64,000 nt of DNA from contig CM075649.1 in NCBI GenBank assembly GCA_037953625.1, positions 99,949,290 through 100,013,289 of the forward strand, written 5' to 3'. Under the pieces are notes generated by a model that did no database searches, had not been told where the DNA came from, and saw only the letters and a program-made list of their open reading frames with translations. A program made the position numbers and the translations under genes. Of this stretch, positions 34,624 to 45,925 are shown one piece after another (the stretch's first letter is position 1; each line of letters starts with the position of its first letter). This DNA comes from Crotalaria pallida (lineage: Eukaryota; Streptophyta; Magnoliopsida; Fabales; Fabaceae).

Positions 34624-36224
34624 AGCCTACATAGCATAGGTGTTTTGGATCCTAGATCCTAGGGATAGAGCTGTGGAGGATCTGAGGAGCTACTGAGGAC
34701 ATGGAGGACTTGCTCTGGGACTTCTGCTTTTGGACTTTGTTATATATATATTGTATATATTGAGAGGTCTTAGAGTGAGCTTTTATTTTAGTGCAGCTGG
34801 TCTATATATGTCTTATCAAAACTTGCTATCTCGACTTTTTATCACTTGCTACTATACCGATGGGGTTTTATTTGACGGTATGATCTATATATATATGATG
34901 TTTATTTTCCTCAGTAGTGCCCCATAAGTATTGTTTTTCTTCCGCGAACTCTGATTTCAGTTTATAAAGAATTCGGCGAAATGTATACATTTTATATATT
35001 CAAATCCCACTCGAGAGGCAAATAGTGTATTCAACTGATAAATACTAGTAATGTTTTTTTTTATAATCAAGAAAATGCGTTCTCGAGAGTTTTTCTCAAT
35101 TTAAGATAGTACTATGCCGAATTCATGTAACGGTTTATGTCGAAAAGAGGTTTTTGATTGAGCAAGTAATAATATTAAAAAGGAAAAATTTTCTAGTCCT
35201 AATTTTGATAGCAAGTAGTAAACTATTTGGAAATATTAATTATTTTCAAGTCAAAAGAGAGTGTCACAAGTACAATTGAAAATGGTGCTGAAAAATCAGT
35301 TTTAGTATGTTGTGCTGCATAATCTAACCGGTTAGAGGCTGTCTGTAACCGGTTAGAACCTGACAAAAATGAAAATATACAATTATGGTTTTGTTAAGAA
35401 ATTCTCACCATTTTTAATTGATACTTAAGATCTATTACCACTGTTATTACCCTGTGATTGTTGGATATGGATTCCAAACTTAATAATTGGTTTATACCTT
35501 AAAGTGAATGACAAATTCAATTCAAAATTGTGAAGTTATATGCAATTTGATGTCCATAATGTTAATGGATGCAAGATGAATGTGATTCATTGGGTAAACA
35601 TATTAATATTAAGGTATTGTAACTCTGTGTATGGTTGAAATTCATTAGATTTGAGTATTGAAAAGAATGGTATGCAAAACTTCACTTTTCATTGTGTTTT
35701 CTGAATAATCTAACCGGTTAGTTTGAGGTTGTAATCGGTTAGATACTGTCAGTTTTCAAAAGAAAAAGGTTTCTGAAATAGGCTAAGTGTTCATACCATT
35801 TATACTCAAGTTTAAGTTAGAATTTCATATAAAAACCAATCTGAAACTATGTGATTGAGCACTGTATGCTAAGACCCTGTTATTGGATTGAGTAGAGAAT
35901 TCAAGAAAAGATTCTTTGAAAATCTGTGGTTTCATGTTCAGGTCTTTAATTCTAACCGGTTAGGTTGTGATGTAACCGGTTAGTACCTGAAACTTAAAAA
36001 AAAAGTTAAGTTTTTGAGTAAGGATTGTTAATACTAATGATTATATTCTCTCAATCCAGGTCTATGAGCATAAGTTTAACTTAAATTCAAAGGTGAATTT
36101 TATGAGTAAAGTTATACCTCAAGATATCATTCAGAAGTTATGTTTTCTAAGTCATAATAATGGAATTAATGGAAAGACCAACCTTAGTATTTCTGTGTGC
36201 ATTCATGCATGGTTGGCAATGATC

Positions 36225-36860
36225 GTTTGTCATGTTCTGGGAACATGAGGAGGGTACTCTGGGAGTACCAAATTGATGCAACCTACTTGATGACACATTC
36301 TGGGAATGTGGTCAGTGTCTGGGACATGGTTTTTTATGCGTTCTGGGAACGTAATGCACACTCTGGGAGTGGTGCTTGTTTTCCAAGTATGGTTTGCCAT
36401 ACGTTCTGGGAACGTATGTTTTTGCGCAGAGAACGTATGTTTGTGCGTGCATTCATTCATAGAGAATGGAGACTAAGTTGGAAAGGATTGTTGTCATGTT
36501 CTGGGAACATCAGGAGGGTACTCTGGGAGTACCATATTGATGCAACCTACTTGATGACACATTCTGGGAATGTGGCCAGTGTCTGGGACATGGTTTCTTT
36601 GATGTGTTCTGGGAACACATTGGTGTGCAACCTACTTGATGACACATTCTGGGAATGTGGCCAGTGTCTGGGACATAGTTTTTTATGCGTTATGGGAACG
36701 TGATGCACACTCTGGGAGTGGTGCTTGTTTATATTCCATGTATGGTTTGCTATACGTTCTGGGAACGTGATGCACACTCTGGGAGTGGTGCTTGTTATAT
36801 TCCAAGTATGTTTTGCTATACGTTCTGGGAACGTATATTAGTGTTCTGGGAACACACTGG
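36225..36860 (+). repeat. Array of small hairpins with TGG loop in A 5' LTR
   Basis: Units such as CATGTTC/GAACATG (36231-36247), GGTACTC/GAGTACC (36253-36269) and CACATTC/GAATGTG (36294-36310) each close on the same TGG. ACGTTC/GAACGT, CACTC/GAGTG and TGTGTTC/GAACACA units follow. Parts of the array are duplicated, for example the CATGTTC-to-CACATTC block again near 36495-36580. The 3' LTR has the matching array at 53905-54545 and G a shorter one at 33711-33925. Confidence 0.85.
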
Positions 36861-37573
36861 TGTAATGGATGGACGTCCGAGATTGATTAATATGGAGGCC
36901 TCAGGATTATGAGATAGAAAGCATGCATCATGCCACCTGCATTGAAAGACTTATTCTGATTAACCGGGTGTGCTCATATGGTTATGCATTCTGATTTGCT
37001 ACATGATTACTTGTGTATGTTAGTTTTATTCTCATTTGATTATGCGAATATGTATAGCTAACCCCCATGCCCTTATTAGGTGTTGATCGTACATCTAGCT
37101 TGCACAAAAGTCAGTGAAGGGAGATGTCCCTTAGGTGCATGCAGAGTGTAGAAAGTGTGGGTTGGGAACCCCTTTATATAGATATCGAGGATCCGGCCAG
37201 ATGGATGTTTGGACAGAGGACCAGTGACCAGCTCTATAACATTTCTATTTTTTTTATAAGTATTTATATGATACACATTTTGAAAGAGGTATCATAAGAT
37301 GAATTTAGTTTCATAATAGTACTTATTTGGTATCCATGGACTTGTTACACTTGATATATTTTGGGAGTATAATATGATTATTTTACTATGTTTCTGCAAA
37401 CTCTGATTTTATTAGACAAATTCATTATTGATAAAATTTCTGTAAAAGGAATTTTCAAATGAAGGAAAATTTTTATTGTCAGATCTTTTTCCAACAATGA
37501 CAAGTCCAAGCATTCATAAACTTATTATTTTTCTTATAAAGTAAGATGATATACAAGGAGTGTTACACTTTTA

Positions 37574-37585
37574 TGGTATCAGAGC
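37574..37585 (+). other. Primer-binding site of A (tRNA-iMet type)
   Basis: TGGTATCAGAGC six bases after the 5' LTR end at 37567, complementary to initiator Met tRNA. Confidence 0.9.
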
Positions 37586-38640
37586 AATGGTCCTGACATT
37601 TGGTCCTTGCGTGTGTGGTCCAATACGCTGGTCATCGATATCTGCGAGGTTTCTTGGGAAGTATGCTTTCATATACTTCCAAACTAGATCTAAAGTTATG
37701 TGTAATGGCTCTAGATAAGTAGCTTAGTCTGCTATTAAAGATGTGTTCTATGTAGTCTAAGTAGAAGTATGATAGTTGTATGCTTCTCTTTAGACATGTT
37801 GTAAACCCAAAACCATAGTGTTGGTTTATTAGTTCTCATAGAACCAGTGATAAGGAAATCTTAAGGAGTTGTAGCTAAGTCCTTGACTTTGGGGAAGAGT
37901 GTTTACCCTCACTAGTGTTAAAGTTAATCAACTTTTCAGACCAAGTGTGGGGCAGTCATTTCCTTAAAGATCAACCTTGTTGAGTATGTTAAACTCTAAA
38001 GCTATACTTTCTTTTGTTCCTTATGGATACGGGCATTGATCAACGTTGCTCTATGTCCTATCCAACCTGCTATCTCAAAGTAGAGACTCCTACAAATCTT
38101 CTTGTAGTTGTTTCCAATGTATGTCGGAATTGTTCTATTAAGGTATTAGACTTTGTCTATCTACCTGTGTCATGATTACATTTGATCATAGACATGGTTG
38201 GCAAGCCGAGAGATCAAGTGATCATGATTAATGACGATAGAACAACCCTGTGTTGGGATTCCCAAGCTTCGAATCTGGAATCCAATGGAACCATGTGTTT
38301 GCTTCTGGGAAGCAGTGAAGGAAAGGAAGAAGGGGGTTAAAGAAATCATGGTTATAAGAAATGATGTCAGGTTTACCCTTGAGTAAAGAGATAGAGTTTG
38401 GAATCAAGTTAATTCTTGAAACTGATTCTATCTCTACTACCCTTATAATATGGTACCGTCGGGAATGGTCAAATGGAAGAAACACGTGGAGAAGTTGCTA
38501 AAAAGGTTATGGTTGGACCAGGTTAAAGGAGTCTAAGTGTTTTCTAAGATTGATTAGAGGTCGGATTAACCCTAAATCAGGATTCGGGACAGGGATACAC
38601 CTAAGACTGCATATTGATCTCGATACAGACATTATGGGTA
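37586..38640 (+). mobile_element. A interior, gag/protease region lost or unrecognisable
   Basis: About 1 kb between PBS and the first RT motif with no intact frame, zinc knuckle or protease motif. A full Tekay/Del interior would be several kb longer, so gag has been largely deleted. Confidence 0.55.
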
Positions 38641-39392
38641 GGAAATAATGCCGTTCGGGTTGACTAATGCATCTGTTCTTTAATGGATTATAAGAACGGG
38701 ACCTTTAGATAATATTTGGATTCGTTTGTGGTTTATCCTAAGAATCCGGAGGAGCATGAGGAACATCTCAGGATTGTGTTGAGAATCCTGCAGGAGGAGT
38801 AGTTGTGTGCTAAACTCACCGAAGATGAGTTTTGGTTGAGAGAAGTTAAGTTCGCAGGTCATGTGATCTTTAAAGAATAAATTGCGGTGGATCTAGCGAA
38901 GGTGAATTCAGTGATGTAATGTGAACAACTTAAGACTGTGGTTAAAGTAAGAAGTTTCTTAGGGCTGGCTGGATACTATCGCTGGATTATTGAAGGATTT
39001 TCTAAGATCGCATGGCCTTTTACCAAGTTGACTTGGAAAGATCAACTGATTGTATGGAATGATGGGATGTTGTTTAATTATGGAAAAGGTAGAGGATTTA
39101 TCCGGACGATGCAAAAGAGACGATAAGCACTAAGATAAGAAGGTTGTGATTCATGAACAAGTTCGGAGTTCAAAAATGTGAAGGACAATAGGAAGAAGAG
39201 TTAAATATGAGACAAAGGCGATGGATGGAGTTTCTAAAAGATTATGACTTGGAGCTCCATTATCATCCTGGCAAAGCAAACGTAGTTGCAAACGCTTTGA
39301 GCAGAAAGGCTATTCCTGTGAGCGCAATGATGGTCAAGGAGGCTATTCTGATCGAGGAGATCAGAGACCTAAGTCTGGCAATGCAAGTGTGA
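38640..39392 (+). pseudogene. A pol remnant: RT and RNase H of Tekay/Del type
   Basis: The RT motif MPFGLTNA is at 38648-38671. After several stops and shifts, FLGLAGYYRW (38938-39126 frame) marks the RT/RNase H connection. The 39207-39392 frame carries RRWMEFLKDYDLELHYHPGK and NALSRK, the end of RNase H in chromovirus-type Ty3/gypsy elements. The catalytic YxDD segment is not intact. The protein is clearly non-functional. Confidence 0.8.
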
Positions 39393-40718
39393 TCATCTAG
39401 CCTTAGACTGGGAATGTTGCAAATCACCAACGAATTCTTGAATCGGATCCGTGAATTACAACCAGAAGATGAGGAGTTGAAGGAGAAGAATGAGATTTAA
39501 TCTTTGGAATTAAAGTCAGGGATTATGGATATTAGAAAATATATTATGGAGGCAATGGATTTATGAAGTGTTGTCTAGAACAACCTAGATGAGAAATCCA
39601 AAGGCATGAACTTCAAGAATAGATTATGTTCGAACCCAAGTCAGCTATCAACTATCAAGGAATAAGGAATCCTCGACTGAAGATAAGTGATTAAGGAGGA
39701 AATAGGAAAGGGAACATTTGTCCATCTCAAGGTGAAAAATGTGAGACACATCACTTTGAGTTTAGTTGAGATGTACCTGAGGGAATAGTCAATTCCGATT
39801 GCAGGAAGCGGGAGTATTATTCACCGAATTGTCTTGAAGGAAAAGGTGAGAAAGGAATGGATGAATAAGCACGAGAAGAGTTAACCAGTTGAGATGTGAG
39901 TTGAGTTTAATCCTGACGTAGATAACCCAAGTCTATCTCTTCCTTTGATCTGAATTAACGTAGTCAAATGTTTTTCGATTACGTTAATCTAATTGTTTGA
40001 AAATATCAATATCTTGTGGGAACTTCAACTCCAATCTTTCTGTGATCAAAACCTTTATCACAGTTGGATGTGATAGATATCTGTGGACACTACAGAAATA
40101 GAAAGATCAGTTATGGCTAGAGAAATTAACAACCACCGGGCTAGTACAAATCTTTGTCTCCCCAACGGAGATGTCTCTAGAACTTGACTATCTAACTAAG
40201 TCTAATAGTGATAATTACCCTATCTTTAAGTTCATCTAACTTAAAGACCTATCGTATGGTCTTTCTTGCGAAAGATTATATCTGAAAGGGATGATTTTGT
40301 TATTAATGGTTTGAATATTAGGACTGATCACCCAAATGTCTCAGGCTGTTAAGGAACGAAGTCATACAAATGTTTCTTTGATCGTGCTCGAGAGATCAGA
40401 GTGCGCAGCCCAAAAAGTTTTTCCAAAAAGTTTATTGAAAAGTGTTTTATTTGAAGAATGTTTATGTGAAGTGTATTACTCAAAAGAGTATTTCTCTTAA
40501 AAGAATTCCTTCACATAAGAGTTTTATGCAAAGAACTTTTACTGTTTAAATATTTTATTAGAAATGTTTCGAAATAAAAGAATTATATCTAAACTCTTTT
40601 AAGTGGGGGAGGACCCTAAAGAACACATATTTGGGAGCTAGATGAAGTTTTCTAGTATAAAAACACTTTGGAAAAGTGGAAAATTTCAGAAGATGAATTT
40701 CGGGGACGAAATTCCTTT
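39393..40718 (+). mobile_element. A interior downstream of RNase H, decayed integrase region and 3' leader
   Basis: No intact integrase is visible. A weak integrase-like stretch may exist around 39715-39840. From about 39890 the sequence is related to the equivalent interior of element C (58850-59800), for example AACAACCACCGGG at 40129 and 59085, linking the two families. Confidence 0.5.
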
Positions 40719-40733
40719 TAAGTGGGGGAGTAG
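40719..40733 (+). other. Polypurine tract of A
   Basis: AAGTGGGGGAGTAG lies directly before the 3' LTR, preceded by the GGGGACGAAATTCC block shared with C and T1. Confidence 0.85.
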
Positions 40734-43366
40734 TGTAACACCCCTAATTTTCGTCTCCCAAATAACCAAGAAATTAATTATAACAATTATTTTATAATTG
40801 ATTTATATTAGTTTTGAAGGTTTTAGTTTTTGTACATTATGTGTTTTTATATATAAAAATATGAGATGTATTTTTATATGGTTATTTTGTACAAAAATAT
40901 GAATATTGAAATTTAGTCCTTGGGTTGAGACCTAATTGCAATATTAAAAAGGTTTTTGAAGAAAGAGTAATTAAATTATTAATTTTTGAAGTTTTATCAG
41001 TATGTAACCGGTTAGAAGGGCTCTGTAACCGGTTACACGATGAAGTCAAAAAACTGGGTTAGTGCGTTTGATGAGTAATCTCGCGTTTTAACCCAGAATT
41101 CGCCACGAAATCATCTTAATCGTAGTGGGAGCTACGTGTCTTGATGCATGTTAGCTTGATTGTCCTATAAATAGCCCAATTGATCGAGATTTTTGGCTAT
41201 TTTGTTGATCTGAAGGTGCCGAAGCTCTGTTTAGGGTTCCATAGTTTTTTTGTTTGATTCTCAGTCTCTGTTGAGAGTTAGAAAACGAGTGATACACTGT
41301 TACAAAGCTCACATCAAGGGCTTTGTATTGATATAAAGTTTGTGAGCTGAGAGTTCCAGGAGTTTGAGAACGAAGCTTGCAAAGTTAGGAGTTTAAGTTT
41401 GTCAGAATTCGTTTCTGGTTTCTGGAGCTTACTTCAAACTTCGATTTGAGTAAGTATACACACTTTTTGAGTCTCAAATCTGTTCAAATCTTTAGTGCAT
41501 GTTGCATAGAGTGAGTATTGATGGTTTTCCCCAATTTGTTTGTCCATTTCATGTGTCATATCTTATAGTCTTTGGACCCTGTCAAACCTGTTGTTGGCTG
41601 AAAATGAAGATTGTGGATTCTGGGGAGATCTTGGAAATTCCAGTGATTAAATTCATCAAGCACAACTTAGAGGTAAGGGGGAAGCTTACTATTTTCTAGA
41701 GTGAGGATAAACATGTTTGGTAAATAGGATGAGTCACCAAGAGACTCTAAGGGCATAGTTTGAATTAGTTTATTGGCTTGGAGGCCAACTTTAGCTCATT
41801 TATGATTTTGAACAATTATAATATGATGCATGCAAGCTATAGTGATGACAATTTCATGACTTGTTTGGATATTATGTGAATTGATGCATTAAGTTGTGAA
41901 ATATGTGATTTATGCACTTTTGGTGTATGATGATTTTGCATGCATGAATTTGTGATATGTTTAAGTGTTTAAACATGTATACTTTAAGGTATTAAACTTT
42001 GGGTAATGATGAAACTAGGTTAGATTTGAGTACAATTGAAAATGGTGCTGAAAAATCAGTTTTAGTATGTTGTGCTGCATAATCTAACCGGTTAGAGGCA
42101 GCCTGTAACCGGTTAGAACCTAACAAAAATGAAAATATACAATTCTGGTTTTGTTAAGAAATTCTCAACATTTTTAATTGATACTTAAGATCTATTACCA
42201 ATGTTATTACCCTGTGATTGTTGGATATGGATTCCAAACTTCATAATTGGTTTATACCTTAAAGTGAATGACAAATTCAATTGAAAATTGTGAAGTTATA
42301 TGCAATTTGATGTCCATAATGTTAATGGATGCAAGATGAATGTGATTCATTGGGTAAACATATTAATACTAAGGTATTGTAACTCTGTGTATGGTTGAAA
42401 TTGGTTAGATTTGAGTATTGAAAAGAATGGTATGCAAAACTTCACTTTTCAGTGTGTTTTCTGCATAATCTAACCGGTTAGTTTGAGGCTGTAATCAGTT
42501 AGATACTGTCAGTTTTCAAAAGAAAAAGGTTTCTGAAATAGGCTAAGTGTTCATACCATTTATACTCAAGTTTAAGTTAGAATTTCATATAAAAACCAAT
42601 CTGAAACTATGTGATTGAGCACTGTTTGGTTTAGATTGGAGGTGATGAGTTAATACCTTAATATTAAATGATAATTTCACGAGGAAATTATGCATAAATG
42701 AAATTGGATTATGACTTAGATCTTTTGAATGATAATATGTGTAGTGTCCTTGAACACTAGATGTCCTTAACCCTCGAAGTGCTCAAGATTATAGTAACCA
42801 GGAGCCCAAGAGAGGATCAAGTATTAATATGCGACTTGTGGTATTTCTGCAGTTCCAATTGGGAAAAGCAGGGTCTCCCTAGTCAACGTGTGTGTGCAGA
42901 GTGTCAACTTGGGGATGAGAGTACTTACCAGAAACCCTAGCTGTGATGAGCTATTTATAGGGTTTGGAGGAGGCTGATATGGGACGTTTGGGCCCTGTAT
43001 CAGGGTTGAGCTGAACCAGGATTCTATTGAGATAATATCAGACGATTATGCTCCTAGAATCTGGATAGGATCAGCTGAAGATCTCATGTCTAGGTTGTTG
43101 CGAGAATCTAGGAGAGATCTGCGGAGGGGATAAGAAGCCTCGGCGAGCCTGAGCTTATCCACGAGCCGACGGTAAGTCTCGGTCCTAGAGTCCCGAGCCT
43201 GATGGATGGGGGACCGATAGTAAGGCTCGGATCCATCAAGTCCGAGCCTGGTCCTTTGGTCTGCTCGGAGTCCATGAGTCTGAGCGAAGGACTTTCATGA
43301 TAAGTAAGTCGAGGAAAGTGTCCTTAGAGAACCCCTTTAGTAAGACTTGAGTCCGTGTATGGTCGG

Positions 43367-44484
43367 TGATCGAGGCCGTACCCGATACAAATAAAAACAG
43401 TTTAAGTATAGTACTAGGAAGTGACTCCTAGGTCGTCTCCCAAGGAATATCTTATCAAGCAAAAGGTCGAACACATAGTATGCGTAGAAAACAGGGGGGG
43501 TTTTGTATTGAATATTGAATAATTGAAATCAAAACAGAATTAAATCAAAACGAAGTAACAGATAAGGAAAAGCGGATAAACCCCTTTGGCTCGCGTTCAC
43601 AACTCTATCATCGGTCACAAAAGATCAATTTCTTTCCTCTTCACTGTCCAACTCGTGAGAAATAAATACTAAGCGAAAATTCAATTCTCACCCCAAAACC
43701 CAAACCTCTAATTAAGCATTAAAAGCCAAAGCATGGAGTTTTTACAAGTTTGCATAAATTAAGCATTCATACACATGGATTATCTCTATAGAATGGAACT
43801 AAGCGAACCATAACATATCAATAAGCATGAAAACAGTGAATAAAAACGAAATAGCATTAAGAATAAAACCTCAAGAGTATGTGATACATTACCAAAGGGA
43901 TTTAACCTATGAGTTTAGCCTTCCATGAAGAAAAATACCAAAAACGTGTAGAAAGGGAAGAGAGAGAAACCCTAGCAGCCACCACAAGCTTGGAGAGCAA
44001 AACTAAGCCTTCTCTAAGAGAGAGAATGTAAAAACGTGAATGATAAATTGTGGCTGCTAGGTCTACACGAAATTGGCTAATTAAATCACAAAACGGGCCT
44101 AAATCATGGGCCCAAATCCTAAGGAAAGCTAATCTCTAAATTAAATCTAAAAATATCCTATAGATAAAATCTAAATCTTAAAAGATATAAACTAAATCTC
44201 AAATAATCCTAAAGATAGATTACAATTTTCACTTCATCATATATCTTCTCTTCCAAAATTAAATCTTCACTCCCAAAAAGCCCAAAAAGCCCTTGTGCCA
44301 AATATGACCTGAAAATAGAAATAGAATTAATTAGGCTAAATAATCCCAAATTAAACAATATTCAGAATATTAGTCCAAAAAACTCTAAATCACTAAATCA
44401 AGCTAAACAATGTCAAATGGGCAACAAGTATCAATAATAGGAGTAAAATAATGCAAGGAATAATGGGAAATAAAATGCTCATCA
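43367..44484 (-). repeat. E 3' LTR
   Basis: On the minus strand it runs TGATGAGCATTT to CCTCGATCA. It is the same length as the 5' LTR. Confidence 0.95.
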
Positions 44485-44503
44485 AACACCCCCACACTTA
44501 TCC
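44485..44503 (-). other. Polypurine tract of E
   Basis: The minus strand reads ATAAGTGTGGGGGTGTT directly before the 3' LTR. A second, similar tract (TTAAGTGTGGGGGGGGG) lies at 45895-45911, just after the integrase stop. Confidence 0.85.
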
Positions 44504-45894
44504 TTTTGCACTCCTGGGCAAAACTAAGAATTAGGACTGAGAAGATCAATATGCACCAAAGTGAATCATGCAACAAGATTACTACAATTAATGAATGCAA
44601 ACCTAAGAGATTAAATACTTCACAATGAATTCTAGGAAATGCAAAGAAATGGGCAAAATCGAGCACACGAAGAGAATAAGGACCAAAGAATCAAAGCATC
44701 CATGAACATCATCCAATTATTTCAAATATGCAAAGAAAACCAATGACATCAAGAGGGTAGTCACAAAGATGATAGAAACTCACAAGGATCACTCAATAGT
44801 GTTTACACTCAAGTGTTTAAGGGTAATCAGTGTTTACACTCAAGGCACATCATGAAAAACAAACACAACCATAAGCTTGACAAGCCTCTAACATCAACAA
44901 TCAACACACATGCACATTAAGATCAAAAGGTCTTTTCAGGGTTGTAATGGGGCCAAGGACAAGGTAGGATAAAAATATGGGAAATGTAGCTAAAACCCAA
45001 GGGAATAGAGGAGCAATGGGGAATAAGTAAAAAAAATAAGCACAATCCACCCCAGAATGAAATGATAAACATAACAACAACCTCTAATTCCAATCCTCTA
45101 TGCCTCAATCAACCTTTTATTCCTTTTTTTTTTTGCATTGCAGAACTTCATGAACAAAAGGAAAGAAGAAACAATAAAAATGGCATAATGAGATAAAGCC
45201 ATAATTACATCACCAACCATAGAGGCAAAACCCAGAACTCACAAGAGATGAAGAACAAAGCACCCTCGCTTACTTAATACCCATTCCCAAAACAATTCCA
45301 AAGCTCCAACATTCCCTAAGGTTAGGACAATCATGGTTTTTCAGTCATAGGCTTGTAATGAGCTAAAGAACAAAGAAAAGGGATATAAAGGCTCAAAGGG
45401 GCTATCAAAGGATAAATTCATTCAAGGTAGGCTCATATGGCTAGTGGCTTATTCAAGAAAAACAATGCCTAAATCATTTCAAAATGTGCATGGGAATATC
45501 AAGTATCAACAAGAGTCAAGTCAAGTTCTAGAGTGCAAGTAATCCAGAGTGCAATCACACATGAAAGAAAATTAGGTGGCATATATAGCAATCCACCCAC
45601 AATTAAGGCTCAAATTCTCACAAAAGGGACAATTCTATCACAGTGTTACCACCTCTTAATTATCAAAAGCAACTTTACACACAGAAATGCATGAATTCAG
45701 ACACAAGATACCAAGACTCTACTAAAATGAAGCAAAAACATGCAAGAAAATGCCCAAAACTTAGCAAAACCTAAAAAATCAAAGCAAAAATATACCAAGA
45801 CTCTACTAAAATGAAGCAAAAACATGCAAGAAAATGCCCAAAACTTAGCAAAACCTTAAAAATCAAAGCAAAAATATGCAACCTAAACTACTCT
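44504..45894 (-). mobile_element. E tail between integrase and 3' LTR, no env-like gene
   Basis: A-rich (plus strand), non-coding. An 84-bp direct duplication occupies 45708-45875. In Athila elements this region often holds an env-like ORF, but none is visible here. Short minus-strand frames (44403-44666, 44923-45108) have no known domain. Confidence 0.6.
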
Positions 45895-45925
45895 CCCCCC
45901 CCCACACTTAAATCACACATTGTCC

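Larger units (their letters stand above)
31693..35268 (+). mobile_element. G: solo LTR (3576 bp) with TSD AGTAC
   Basis: It starts TGTAACACCCC at 31693, ends GTGTCACA at 35268, and is flanked by AGTAC (31688-31692 and 35269-35273). The host 5' LTR of A is continuous across it. No PBS or PPT is present, so it arose by LTR-LTR recombination. It is a divergent relative of LTRs A and C. It contains a palindrome pair before TATAAATAG (32121-32129), two more pairs (33050/33071, 33417/33438), hairpins at 33711-33925 and a conserved frame at 34148-34623. Confidence 0.95.
30394..37567 (+). repeat. A 5' LTR (interrupted by G at 31693-35268)
   Basis: The pieces 30394-31692 and 35274-37567 align continuously with the 3' LTR once G and one AGTAC are removed. 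Relative to the 3' LTR this copy lacks about 127 bases at 35866 (present as 42627-42739 plus the bases after 53529). It carries four palindrome pairs, a TATA box and a hairpin array. Near 37080 it starts like the frame found in G and C, but then diverges, so that frame is lost here. Confidence 0.85.

Noticed and set aside
36197..36703. 168-codon plus-strand frame through the hairpin array (and its copy at 53876-54382)
   Set aside because: It is repetitive and made of hairpin units. The minus-strand frames over the same units are equally open, so it is likely a by-product of structure and not a protein.
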